A DNA stretch of 13,819 nucleotides from Zancudomyces culisetae (GCA_001969505.1 LSSK01000518.1:64001-77819); one strand, 5' to 3'; shown: positions 1 to 9,605, counted from the stretch's first letter. The notes: generated by a model from the letters alone, not told the origin. A program made the numbers and translations.

Positions 1-398
1 AGGATAATATGGGAGAAGTATAATATTGGATATCATTTGCTGCTAGAATACAAGTCTATTGATATATTATCCTTTTTACATGGCCAATTTTTTCCTTTTC
101 ATTTTTCAGAAGATTTGTTGTTATTTTATTACTATTAAATAGTTAAAAACAAAACACTTAATAAAATACTAGTCGTACATAATGTTTTAAAATGTTTATA
201 GCCAGGTGCTAAGCAAATATGCTTTTGAGTGTAAAAAATATATAAAAATATCATAAAGCAATAGACAGAAATAGATACAGAGTGAATTGTTCATGGTAAA
301 AGTATAATGCATATAAAAAAAGGCAATGTATTCCCACAATAGCAGTATATCCACGTGGAACACAGAAATAAAGAGAGAGAATGTTATAAAAAAAAGAT
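1..398. other. AT-rich gene-free margin, 3' flank of NEDD1-like gene
   Basis: No convincing gene is visible here. The short minus-strand open frames in this stretch are hydrophobic, low in complexity and overlap the 3' end of the NEDD1-like gene in another frame, so they look accidental. On the minus strand the stretch should hold the 3' untranslated region of that gene. An AATAAA (TTTATT on plus, 125-130) lies about 270 nt past the stop and could be a poly(A) signal, but in DNA this AT-rich it is weak evidence. Confidence 0.5.
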
Positions 399-3300
399 TC
401 AACTGGCATAATACAAGCTACCATTAGCATACCCATTTTTGTTGTGTCCTGATTTATTAAAAACATTGGCGCCATGAGAGACGGTGCTGTTATTACTATT
501 ATTGATGTTTTTGACGCCTTTAGGATTCTCAGAATCGGGGACAAGATAATCATTGATGTAACGAGTCAACTCGGATAATTTTTGCTGGTTGTCAGAGACA
601 GATTCAGTCAACTTGTCGATTTTAGATTCGGTGACAAAGGACTGACGGATCATGTCGAGGTGCATATTGTTGATATTGGAGTTGGTTTGATTAAAGTTAT
701 CGGCCAGGGTATCAGAAATAAGCGAGTTTAATAGCTTTGAAGAGGAAGCTGAATACCTGAGACGCCCATTCGCAGATTTGTCAATAATATGAGGAGCAGT
801 AGTGGAATCGTGGGAAGAATCTTCATTAGCAGTATCTGTAGCAGAGAGGTTGCGTACATCTCTACGCGATTTTGTAGAGGTGGCATATTTGTCTTTGGTA
901 TTGATCGAACTGGAAGCATTCTGTGATGATGAGGGGTTGATGAAGCTGAAAGTGGCAGCATTTTTATCGAGTTTTTTATCATGAGAAGCAGCCAGACCAG
1001 CAGATGATTCGGAAATGATAGAGTTGGATTTTGCAGAGCCGAGGGAGTGGTGGGGAGGGGAAGAGGGGGTGTAACTAGTATTTGAGGAGCGCCAAGAAAT
1101 AAAATTAGAAGCACGAGCAACACTGGAATGTTTGAGAGGAGAAGGAGAGGGGGGAGGAGAGGGAGAAGCAGAAGGAGGAGAGTTGTTGGTATTCTTTGTT
1201 AGGGTTAGAGAGGGAGATTCGGTATTTGTTTCAACATTGGATGGGGAAACAGTTTTGGGTTCAAACGAATTTTTTAAAGACAAGAATTTTTCAGAGCTTT
1301 TGCGAGATCTGCGGGAGGGGGTAGTGTGGTATTGGGTATTTCCAGGGGTGGCGGTTTGAAATGAATCTTTGTCAGCAGGATTAGGAATGAAGGTAGGGAT
1401 TGAGTAGGAAGAAAAGGATGGATCAATGTTAATTGGGGAGTTGGAATTGGATTTGAGTTTGGATTCAGCTTTGGCTTTCTTTTGGAAATATTCAACCTTT
1501 TCCTTGACATTTGGACTAAGAGGCTTTTTATGGAGAGTAGAAGTAGAGATAGGAATAGAAATAGGGTTTAGGCTTGAATTTGGAATATCAATGTTGAGTT
1601 GGCTTTTTGAACCAGCACGCTCAGATTTTTCGGTAACTTTGGGGATTGAAGGAGGAGACGAAGACAGCAGTTTAGAGATGGATCTCTTGTTGGAAGATTT
1701 GATGTTGACTCGGTCAGAATTATCAGGAGCAAGGTCGACAGACATATCGGGACAGTTAATGGAACGGTGTGTACCAGAAATGGACACTTCTGAGGAATGA
1801 GATTTAGTAGATTTAAAAGTGTGGGTAGAGGGACTGGTGGATTTTTGAGGAGTTAAAACGTCCATTAAAGGATTATGAGTGGTTTCAATTTGAGTTTCAG
1901 TTTGAGTTTGAGTTTGAGTTTGGTCTTGAGAAGAATCAGGAATAGTAGAAACAACACCAACTATCTGAGTATCACCACGATTGGAAAGATTAGTATTAGA
2001 GGAATCGACAACAGAAGTTTTGGAGTCAAAGGGTTCATCTGCGGGAAGATGAGAAATAAGAGAAGGGTCGTCAGGCGCAACGAGAGGTCGGTTATCTTCA
2101 TCACTAGAATCAGTCATGCTTTGAGGAATTCCTCTTCGAATATTGGAAACCCGAGTGAACTGGTTGATGGTAGCATTGGCAATTGAAGAAGAGTAGGTAT
2201 TGTAGATACTGTTGTCAGCAATATTAGAGAAGTTGGCAGAGCGACTGGCAGGATTAAAAGAATGATAGGATTGATCAATACTTAAATTTGACGGATTGGT
2301 ATCATGAATAATATCAGGATTGGAGTCAAGGTTTGGGTGTTGTAAATTGGTATTTGAAAGAGGATCAAACGATACTATTGGCTGTTTAGCTGACAAATAA
2401 GTATGACTATTTGTGTTTTCTGTGTTAGTAACAGCGCTGCGGAAAGCAACAGGGGAATAACTTGGAGGAAAATTTAGGGATTCACAGTACGAAAGATGTT
2501 TTACAGAACCACCCATACCTGAATAACGCTGCCATACATAGGCCGAACGTTTTCCAGAATATAACTGAGTTTTTGACGATGATAAAGAAAGGTAGCGGAG
2601 ATCAAGCTCCATTACTTTGCCATAAACATCACCAGTAAACAGAGAATAGCCATTGGGGCTGATATCAACACAAGTAAAAGGCGTGTTGATGTTTAGTTTT
2701 GGATTTCCCGGTGATCTACCACCAATATTGCTGTTGCTTTCGAATGCCGGGTAAACTATCGAGTGCTTTTTTATCGCAGTATCCAATAAAGTAATCAACC
2801 CATCCATTCCTACTGAGAAAACAACCCGCGGCTGTTGTTTATTAAACACCACACCAGTAATCGGTGCGTTATGTAGCTGTGGTTCCACACGGATCGGCTG
2901 CAATCGTGCCTGATAGCTATCGTAAAATTGCAGCATTCCATCGTCGCTGCCCGCAACCAACAACGGCGTGCTGTGTAGCGGACTTATCGCTACCTGCCCA
3001 ATCCGCTGCTTTGTATGAGAATTCAACTCTAGCTTCTTATTCATATTTCGCTTATAATATACCAATTCGCCCTTATGCTCTCCTCCTGCGACTATTATAT
3101 CTCCTGTCGTGTCGCAGACAAGACTCGAGATTTTGTTTATACATCTAAATAGTGGTTTTTCGTAATCGTTCTTTGTTTCGTCATATCGTGTCACAAAGTT
3201 TTCGTTTTCATTTTCACACGCAACTAAAAACCCACTTTTATAATAATTGTCGTTGATCACCTTTTTGATTATATTTTTATCCTTGTATTTGTATACAATA

Positions 3301-4177
3301 TCGTCAATCTCGCCTGTAGAGTTATAAAACTTTAACAAGCCCGAGTTGCTTGAAATAACCAGCCTAGGATCTATTTTATTTATTATTTATCATTTATCAT
3401 ATATTACTGTTATAATCATCATTCAATGTCTATTATTTTTTCTACTCGTTTTATGTCCATCAACTGGTTTTTTTCTAAACTTATACCGGACTCTATTTAC
3501 TTACCCTTGAGAGACCACGTAATACTAGTAATCAAATCGCAATAGTTATTGTGGTTTAGATAAAAAAACGGCTCAAAAATAATGCTGTTCTTGATGCTGC
3601 TATCTGTATTGCTCTTGTTTGTACTTTCAGTCGTGTCGCTGACTTTTCTTTCTTCAGGTTCAAGCCCAAGCCCAATTCCAACCCCTCCTGGGGCAGGTAG
3701 ATATTCGTTCGGGTTCTGGTTCTGGTTCGAGTATTCGGGTCCGTGGCCAACCAATTCCAACCCATGGTATTGCCCTTGAACCTGCCCTTGCCTCTGAGGT
3801 GAATAACGTTCATTTTGGCTGGGCGACCTTTTCTTGACTAGTTTCGTGTGTTTCTGTGGTGGTGTTTCGCTACGCATTGTTCGTTTGATACTTTGTAATC
3901 TACTTGGCTTGGGCGATTTGGCGGGGCCCGACAAATTTGTGCTTGGGCCAGCAGTTTTTCCTGTTTTGTCGAGCTTGAAAAAGCTCTTTATTGAGCCAAA
4001 TGGCGCGCTAACTGCTGAAGGTAAAAGACCTTTGATGTTTTTGTGCTTGACACCTGTCTTTTTGTTCGTAAATTTGTTACCTTTTCTAGACAAATTTGGA
4101 TTGCTGTCGTGGCCTGAAGGATCTGAAAGTTCCCAGACCTCAACCACACTATTCGTTACTGATGCTAGGAGTGGCAT
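399..4177 (-). CDS. NEDD1: NEDD1/GCP-WD-like WD40 protein, gamma-tubulin complex targeting factor (two exons)
   Basis: Coding sequence is complement of 3505-4177 joined to 399-3370, 3645 nt, 1214 residues. NEDD1 binds the gamma-tubulin ring complex and brings it to centrosomes, spindle pole bodies or spindle microtubules. The N-terminus (about residues 4-17, ending VVEVWEL) resembles the first strand of the NEDD1 propeller, and across the splice junction the protein continues with ITSITWSLK then LVISSNSGLLKFYN, matching the second strand pair of human NEDD1. WD40-type blades run to about residue 525. A long Ser/Pro/Thr/Asn-rich, probably disordered region follows, with a QT/ET repeat encoded at 1889-1922. 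A predicted helix at 1102-1168 shows the NEDD1 C-terminal pattern (LISDTLAD, then LDMIRQ), the part that binds gamma-tubulin in animals. Two oddities: about 185 basic, low-complexity residues sit between the first two strands, and a 46-residue tail follows the helix. The ATG at 4177 directly precedes the blade-1 strand. Identity rests on recalled family sequences; a different WD40/coiled-coil protein is less likely. Confidence 0.82.
3371..3504 (-). other. intron of the NEDD1-like gene (134 nt, phase 1)
   Basis: On the minus strand the donor is G|GTAAGT (GT at 3504-3503) and the acceptor is AAATAG|AT (AG at 3372-3371). Unspliced reading meets TAA two codons past the junction. Removing these 134 nt joins AAG G to AT CCT AGG and restores a frame that matches the NEDD1 propeller on both sides; the joined CDS is an exact multiple of three. 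TTATAAC about 45 nt before the acceptor could be the branch point. Confidence 0.85.
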
Positions 4178-5904
4178 CTCTTTTTTTCTCTCCCTTGGCT
4201 GTTGTGGTTATTTCTAGTTTTATTTATATTGCTGTTATTTTTATTGTTGCTGTTAGTCTTGGTTATATCGTTTATGGTTTTGCAACCACACTTTTCGATA
4301 TTTTAGTTTTATCGTTTGCTATATTTCTTTTCTTGTAAGAGTTTTCAAAGACTCCACTGGTAAAAAAAATAAAGATCAAAATAGTGTTTAAACTATGAAT
4401 AGAATAGAACTGGTTTTGTAAAGTTATCTTTTAATATATTACTCTACCAATGTATTTGTTAGGTGTATTATTCTGGTACTATTGCTTAAAAGATTTAAAG
4501 TATGTTTTTGTATCGATTTGTAGCTTTAATTCAATTAAGATACGAGAAAAGATAAAGAAGAGGAGGGGTGAAGGGTGAAGGGACAAAAGAAAAGGGTCAA
4601 GGGTCAAGGGTAATAGGGGTCTAGGAGGGGAGGATACTAAAAGATATGCTCAATCAATAGTTAATGCACAGCCACACAGTAGGGAAACTTCTCTTTTCGT
4701 TTCTTTTTTTTAGTTATTTTTAATGGATATCACTGTTAACACAATGAGAAATGATGCCGATTACTTTTTTTTTGTTTTCTGCTAATTTAAAGCAATGTGA
4801 TTTGAGGAACTCTTTTTGTATTATATTTTTTCCCAGATTTTGTAAATATCAGTAATAAAGGACAATTACAATTAAAATACAACAAACAAAAGAATAATCA
4901 AGCATTTAAAGGAGTCACAAATTCCAAATTGTACCCGCTAAAAATTTTGGTTTTTTAATTATTTTTCCAGGCGTAGCCAGCTTAAAGCTCTAAAATGTAG
5001 TCTAAAGAATATAATTTTGGCTGCATTTAGGTAAATTAACGAGAAAAAAATAAATTTGATCTACCTCCACCCTTATATTTGGTTCACTTGCAACATTACA
5101 AATGTTCTAGCACATTTATCCTTATATTTTTAATATTTTAGGAGAAAAGGGTAAAGAGAAATTGGTCTGCAGATTTTGGACAAAAAAAATAAATATATTT
5201 TTGCGATTTCCAAGCAAATAGAATCTGTGCATTTTATGCATTACACTCTAAAATATCGCAACTCTAATTTATTTTTTTTCATCTGCATGTATTGAACGAG
5301 AATTAAAGAAAAAAAGAGTAGCCAAAATTCACTAATTGGTGTGTGATTTGCTCTTTATTGCTTGATTATCTTGCAAAATAAAATGAACTCACTTTTGGAA
5401 GGAAGAATAGGTAAAGTAAGGAGACATTTCCCACTTTGCGCATGTATCGTTAACGCATTCCTTTCGTCTATTACCATTATCGTTATCGTTATCGAATTCT
5501 TTTGGTTTTTTATTTTTTGCTCAGATTAGACTTTTCATCCTTGATTACTATTAAGCAGTAGTTACCAACACCAAAAAGTAGCAGAAAGGAACAGAAAGTA
5601 ACAAAAAGTAAAAGTGAAAATGAAGAAAAGCATGGAGGAAAAGCCTGTGTACTTGCGAATTATTATTCCAAGAACCAACACTTTACTAGAAACGCGTAAT
5701 TTTCAGAAAACTGAAAAGTATCAACAACCAGGAGATATAGTAGAGCGAGGGGTGAAGGAGTGGGAGAAAGAAATATTAGGATTTCGTTCTTTGATCCTGT
5801 TACTTTCTTGAAAAAATGAAATAGTACAAAAACACATTAAAGGGCCAAAAAAAATATATAAAAAAGATAAACTAAAATAAAAAGAATAAAAAATATATAA
5901 AAAA
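4178..5904. other. 1.7-kb gene-free region between SF3A1 and NEDD1-like genes
   Basis: This stretch lies between the stop of SF3A1 and the start codon of the NEDD1-like gene, both on the minus strand. It should hold the SF3A1 3' untranslated region and the NEDD1 promoter and 5' leader. It contains a G-run cluster (4562-4630), an ATCGTT-type short repeat near 5478-5495, and many A/T homopolymers. A plus-strand frame from ATG 5620 to 5811 (63 codons) has no recognisable domain, and I do not treat it as a gene. No tRNA, 5S rRNA or U6-like sequence was seen by eye. Confidence 0.55.
4562..4630 (+). repeat. G-run cluster with G-quadruplex-type motif
   Basis: G runs of three or four occur at 4565-4568, 4573-4575, 4580-4582, 4594-4596, 4601-4603, 4608-4610, 4616-4619 and 4627-4630. 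The four runs from 4594 to 4619 are separated by loops of 4, 4 and 5 nt, which meets the usual G3+N1-7 rule. The units GGGTGAA (twice) and GGGTCAA (twice) look like short tandem duplications. The cluster is about 390 nt upstream of the NEDD1-like start codon, with the G-rich strand being the template strand of that gene. Folding and any role are inference. Confidence 0.65.
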
Positions 5905-7746
5905 TCAAATTCTAGTCTTTTTATGCTGAGATGGATCGTTACCACTCTGGTTTTCACTACCAGCATCATTACCATTTTCATTAGAACCACCAACAACGTG
6001 GCCATCAGCAGTTTGGGGAGAGAATGGTAAAGGTCGTTTTTGTGGACCAATGACAGTAGGATCAAATGGTGGCTGAGGTAGATTTGGGTTTGATGGGTCA
6101 AAAGTACGGGTTGGAATCAAACCTTTGCGGCGATGAATGTCAGCAATCTGTTCATCAGTACTAAAACCTATATTTGCACGGCGAATTACGTCCTGAGCCG
6201 AAGAAGTAAAACCATCCCAGATAACTGGTTGGCGCTTGATAGACGAGTCGTTTGAAGCAAGAGATGCATTGGTTTGTGGCTGCGATTGTGATTGTGGTTC
6301 TGTGGCTGTGTTTTGGTCGCCAAAGATATCGGATCGAACCGAACTAAGTCGATTTAGATGTGCAGAAATATCTGAACCAGACGTCAGAAGATTGGAGTCG
6401 CGGATTTTGGCTTCGTAGACAAGCCGCTGCTCCTTGTATTTGGGGTCGAGCATTTCGACTCGAATGTGATGATCAATTTCGTTGTCGGGAATGCTTTCGT
6501 TACAGATAGGACATTTCCACATGTTTTTGACAGTTGACTGCAGCAGTTTTGCTGTGTAGTTGGATTTGATTTTGATTGGTTGGGTTGCGGACTCAAGTCG
6601 TGGAAGAATAACGTTTTCTGGCGTTTCCTGAATATCTTCGTTGTCTTCTTCCATCTCGACGTCTGATCCTGATCCTGATCCCGATCCCGATGCTACAATC
6701 GCCGTTCCTGTGTGCCCATTAGCTGGAGTATATTGGTCAACCAATACCGATGAATCCACTGGTTTCACAACACTTTCGGCAGGTACGTTGGCTGTTTCTA
6801 GGGAAGTTGAATGCTGTGATAATGCGCTTTTGCTGACTAGTGATGCTTTGTCCGCTAGCGTCATATTTTGCAAATCTGCAAGCTTTAGTGGTGGCGGTAA
6901 ATCCGTAATGAAATCCGCTTCAGTAATTTCTAGCGTACCAACCACTACAAAATCATGCCAGTCAATACTGTTAAACGCCTCCCGCTCCTTTGCCTCTTCA
7001 TCTTGTTTGATTTTGGCCATTTCCTCTTGGTAAGCCTGCCATTTCGCCCGCCGGTTTATCCGCTCCATAAGTTCTGATTTACTTCCGGGTCTTCTCGCAC
7101 TAGGCTTACTGTTGTTAACGTTGGGCTCAATATTAAACTCTCGAATCTGCTCAAGCAGTTCTTCTGATGGTGCGATTATTCGTGTATACTGCTCCACCAG
7201 TTGCATAAAGTACTGGAATAGACTATGTGTCGGCTTCATAAAATCAAACTGATAATTCCGTTGCTCGCGTTTCATCAGCGCAGTCATAAATCCTCTTCCA
7301 TTTTGTGCAACATATTGGGCGGTCAGTTTCAGCACTTGTAGATCCTGGGCCGAGATTGAAGGCACTGGGTACGTGAAATTAAAATTTTCTGGTTGTTCAG
7401 GAAGTGCCACAACTGATTCAGCCTCTTGATTAGTTCCTGGTGCGGCTGATTGTTGCTGTGTAGATTTTTGCGCTCGCATCTCTTCCTCCCCTCGTTTGGA
7501 CTTATCAACCATGTACCTGTAAAACAAATGATACGGGTCATTTACGTTTAAAAACGAAAACTTTTTGTTGTCCTTTTCAGTTTCTATAATCTTTTGCTCC
7601 AAGATCGGACCGCTCTGCGCGACGTACACTGCGGTTTTTTCAACAATCGTTTTGATATCTGGAGGTGGATATATCATTCCCTCTGGAATTGGGATCTCGA
7701 GCGGTTCTTTTTCGCCCTGAGGAACTTGGGTTTCGGGTAAACTCAT
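5905..7746 (-). CDS. SF3A1: Splicing factor 3A subunit 1 (SF3A1/Prp21/Sap114)
   Basis: Intronless, 613 residues. SF3A1 belongs to the SF3a complex of the 17S U2 snRNP and helps settle U2 on the branch point during prespliceosome assembly in the nucleus. Two SURP/SWAP modules are visible, at residues 31-80 (IVEKTAVYVAQSG, then DPYHLFYRYM) and 135-180 (LTAQYVAQNG, then HSLFQYFM); in known SF3A1 the second one holds SF3A3. The PRP21 region follows (about 190-295, with DWHDFVVV and DLPPP), then a charged stretch with an SG dipeptide repeat (354-361), a CPIC...DHH motif (412-427) leading into EMLDPKYKEQR, and the conserved segments SDIFG and WDGF near 472 and 510. The protein ends in a low-complexity Asn/Ser/Gly tail and lacks the ubiquitin-like domain that ends human SF3A1. 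The ATG at 7746 gives the usual short N-terminus ahead of the first SURP. It is divergent to RPT4, with 514 bp between the start codons. Confidence 0.95.
   Translation of the reverse strand: MSLPETQVPQGEKEPLEIPIPEGMIYPPPDIKTIVEKTAVYVAQSGPILEQKIIETEKDNKKFSFLNVNDPYHLFYRYMVDKSKRGEEEMRAQKSTQQQSAAPGTNQEAESVVALPEQPENFNFTYPVPSISAQDLQVLKLTAQYVAQNGRGFMTALMKREQRNYQFDFMKPTHSLFQYFMQLVEQYTRIIAPSEELLEQIREFNIEPNVNNSKPSARRPGSKSELMERINRRAKWQAYQEEMAKIKQDEEAKEREAFNSIDWHDFVVVGTLEITEADFITDLPPPLKLADLQNMTLADKASLVSKSALSQHSTSLETANVPAESVVKPVDSSVLVDQYTPANGHTGTAIVASGSGSGSGSDVEMEEDNEDIQETPENVILPRLESATQPIKIKSNYTAKLLQSTVKNMWKCPICNESIPDNEIDHHIRVEMLDPKYKEQRLVYEAKIRDSNLLTSGSDISAHLNRLSSVRSDIFGDQNTATEPQSQSQPQTNASLASNDSSIKRQPVIWDGFTSSAQDVIRRANIGFSTDEQIADIHRRKGLIPTRTFDPSNPNLPQPPFDPTVIGPQKRPLPFSPQTADGHVVGGSNENGNDAGSENQSGNDPSQHKKTRI
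6664..6692 (-). repeat. hexamer repeat encoding SGSGSGSGSD in SF3A1
   Basis: The plus strand carries GATCCT followed by near-copies GATCCT and GATCCC, about five units in tandem, read on the minus strand as alternating Ser and Gly. It lies in the charged linker between the PRP21 region and the CxxC motif. Such tracts expand and contract easily and could be used to tell strains apart. Confidence 0.7.
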
Positions 7747-8260
7747 GCTTGCTTGAGTTTGTGCTATTGTTATACTTTATTTTACTTTGTTCTTGATTGT
7801 GAGGTTTGATTATATTACTGTTTATACAGAGCTAAATAACATGATAAATACCAAACAAACAAACCAGCTTTAATTTTATTTTTTTTGGCAGATGAGATGG
7901 ACAGATTTCGTGGATTAGACACACTTATTTACTGGTTGGGCGCTAAAATAATTTAAATAAAATTTTTTTTGCGTGTTCAAGATTCTTTTACTTTTCCTGT
8001 ATAAAAAAACAAGTGGAAAAAAATAAACTAGCGAATGGAAGTGCGTATTTTTTGGGTAATGAAATTTTATATGGAGGATTTTGGGAGGCACCTTAATTTA
8101 TTAATTTATAGCTGAACTGGAAAAATAAAAAAATATGTAGTACGTAATGTAAATTTTGCGTTTTCATACAAGCCAACAAACCCAAACATACATTTTATAA
8201 ATAAACAAAAACCTGCAAAATTCACATTTGATTTATTTAGAAAAGATCGATATAATTCAA
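7747..8260. promoter_or_regulatory. divergent promoter region between SF3A1 and RPT4
   Basis: These 514 bp separate two start codons that point away from each other, so both promoters should lie here. The sequence is AT-rich, with several A and T runs of the kind that disfavour nucleosomes. No copy of the yeast Rpn4/PACE site (GGTGGCAAA) was found on either strand. TATAAATA at 8196-8203 is suitably placed for RPT4. Shared control of the two genes is possible but not shown. Confidence 0.5.
8196..8203 (+). promoter_or_regulatory. TATA-like element upstream of RPT4
   Basis: TATAAATA lies 58 nt before the RPT4 start codon. The spacing is reasonable for a core promoter, but the surrounding DNA is AT-rich and a chance match is likely enough. 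Confidence 0.3.
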
Positions 8261-9605
8261 ATGGATGCACAACGGAAAAAGGTCCTGTCTGGGTTTCGAA
8301 AAAAGGTAGTGGAGCACCAAGAATGGGAGCAGAAACTCAAGGATGGTAAGTATGAATCCCACTACTTGTGATTGTTTGCTTGAGCCAGTAGACATTTGAA
8401 CGAGTTGCTAACAAAATGCTAATTTAAATGAATAGCTCGAGAAATGGTCAAGGAATTGGAGAGGGATTACAATAAATCAGAAGATGATTTAAAGGCCTTG
8501 CAAAGTGCAGGGCAGATTGTAGGAGAGGTGTTTAAAAAGCTAGATGATGAACGCTGTAAGTAACAGAACCCTTGCATTGATAGTTATAAACATACTTAAA
8601 TTGAAATAAATTAAATATACTTGAAACATCGGTGAAATAGATATTGTAAAGGCATCCACAGGACCTCGGTATGTAGTTGGATGTAGAAACAAAATAAATC
8701 GAGACGAGCTCAAGCAAGGAAGCCGTGTGGCACTCGATATTACAACACTGACGATTATGCGCAAGCTTCCACGCGAAGTCGATCCACTAGTATACAACAT
8801 GAGCACAGAAAAGCCCGACAACGTATCGTTTGCAGGAGTTGGAGGGTTGTCCAACCAAATCCGCGAGCTGCGAGAGGTGATAGAACTCCCATTGGTAAAT
8901 CCAGAGCTATTTCTGCGAGTAGGTATCAACCCACCCAAAGGTGTACTGCTGTACGGACCACCAGGAACAGGCAAAACAATGTTGGCAAAAGCGGTGGCAA
9001 ACACTTTGGAAACGAATTTCCTCAAGGTAGTGAGCAGTGCAATTGTGGACAAGTATATTGGCGAGAGCTCGCGGTTAATTCGAGAGATGTTTGGTTATGC
9101 ACGTGACCATGAACCATGCATTATTTTTATGGATGAGATTGATGCAATTGGTGGTCGTCGGTTTTCAGAAGGTACATCAGCAGATCGTGAAATCCAACGT
9201 ACATTGATGGAGTTGCTGAACCAGATGGATGGCTTTGACTACTTGGGCAAAACAAAAATCATTATGGCTACTAACCGACCAGACACTCTTGACCCAGCTC
9301 TGCTAAGACCTGGTCGTTTGGATCGTAAAATTGAAATTCCATTGCCTAACGAGCAAGGGCGAACAGAAATCCTTAAAATCCATGCGGGACCAATAGCCAA
9401 GCACGGCGAAATTGATTATGAGGCTGTTGTCAAGTTGAGTGAAGGATTTAATGGTGCGGATTTGCGAAATGTGTGTACGGAAGCCGGAATGTTTGCAATA
9501 CGAGCTGAGCGTGACTATGTAGTTCAAAGCGACTTTATGGAAGCAGTGAGAAAGGTTTCAGATGCCAAAAAACTGGAATCCAAGCTTGACTACGAAAAAC
9601 TTTAG
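8261..9605 (+). CDS. RPT4: 26S proteasome regulatory subunit RPT4 (PSMC6/S10B), AAA ATPase, three exons
   Basis: Exons are 8261-8345, 8436-8555 and 8641-9605, giving 1170 nt and 389 residues, the same length as human PSMC6. Rpt4 is one of six ATPases in the base ring of the 19S particle that unfold ubiquitinated substrates and thread them into the 20S core. The N-terminal coiled coil (about 10-68, with [13 protein letters not shown]) leads into the OB domain ([14 protein letters not shown]) and the AAA module: Walker A GPPGTGKT at 174-181, pore loop Y207-I208-G209, Walker B IIFMDEID at 229-236, and arginine fingers in RPGRLDR (291-297). The C-terminus, LDYEKL, lacks an HbYX motif, as usual for Rpt4. 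Reading only the third exon's open frame would miss the first 97 residues. The first exon was found from ATG 8261 plus a GTAAGT donor; its FRKK motif fits the family. CTG codons at 8946-8951 encode conserved leucines. Confidence 0.97.
8346..8435 (+). other. RPT4 intron 1 (90 nt, phase 1)
   Basis: Donor G|GTAAGT at 8346 and acceptor AATAG ending at 8435. GCTAAC at 8407-8412 is a good branch-point match 23 nt before the acceptor. Splicing joins KLKD to AREMVKELE, giving the continuous coiled coil expected for Rpt4. Confidence 0.9.
8556..8640 (+). other. RPT4 intron 2 (85 nt, phase 1)
   Basis: Donor T|GTAAGT at 8556 and acceptor GAAATAG ending at 8640. Splicing joins LDDER to [14 protein letters not shown], matching the EEKFIVKA stretch of human PSMC6 with no gap. 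No CTAAC is present; CTTAAA or CTTGAAAC in the last 45 nt may serve as branch point. Confidence 0.9.

Noticed and set aside
1130-1190. Purine-rich, G-rich tract on the plus strand as a regulatory element or quadruplex
   Set aside because: It is the complement of codons for the Pro/Ser-rich linker of the NEDD1-like protein, which explains the composition.
3556-3813. Arg-Thr dipeptide repeat protein on the minus strand
   Set aside because: Shadow frame of exon 1 of the NEDD1-like gene over its low-complexity Asn-Gln and Gly-Leu stretches.
4594-4619. Interstitial telomere repeat suggested by GGGTCAA and GGGTAATAGGGG
   Set aside because: Too few and too irregular units, and no match to a known telomere repeat such as TTAGGG in tandem.
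4740-4800. C/D-box snoRNA suggested by AATGATG near 4750
   Set aside because: No matching CTGA box at a suitable distance and no terminal stem.
5383-5524. Possible small spliced gene: ATG 5383 with donor GTAAAG and acceptor GCTCAG
   Set aside because: Joining these sites gives a stop codon at once (GAT TAG), and no other pairing produced a meaningful frame.
5614-5811. Plus-strand frame of about 65 codons between SF3A1 and the NEDD1-like gene
   Set aside because: No recognisable domain, length within chance range, lysine-rich start in an A-rich stretch, and it overlaps the probable 3' untranslated region of SF3A1 on the other strand.
8727-9605. RPT4 as a 292-residue protein starting at 8727
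   Set aside because: The codon is GTG, and conserved coiled-coil and OB-domain sequence lies upstream in two further exons.
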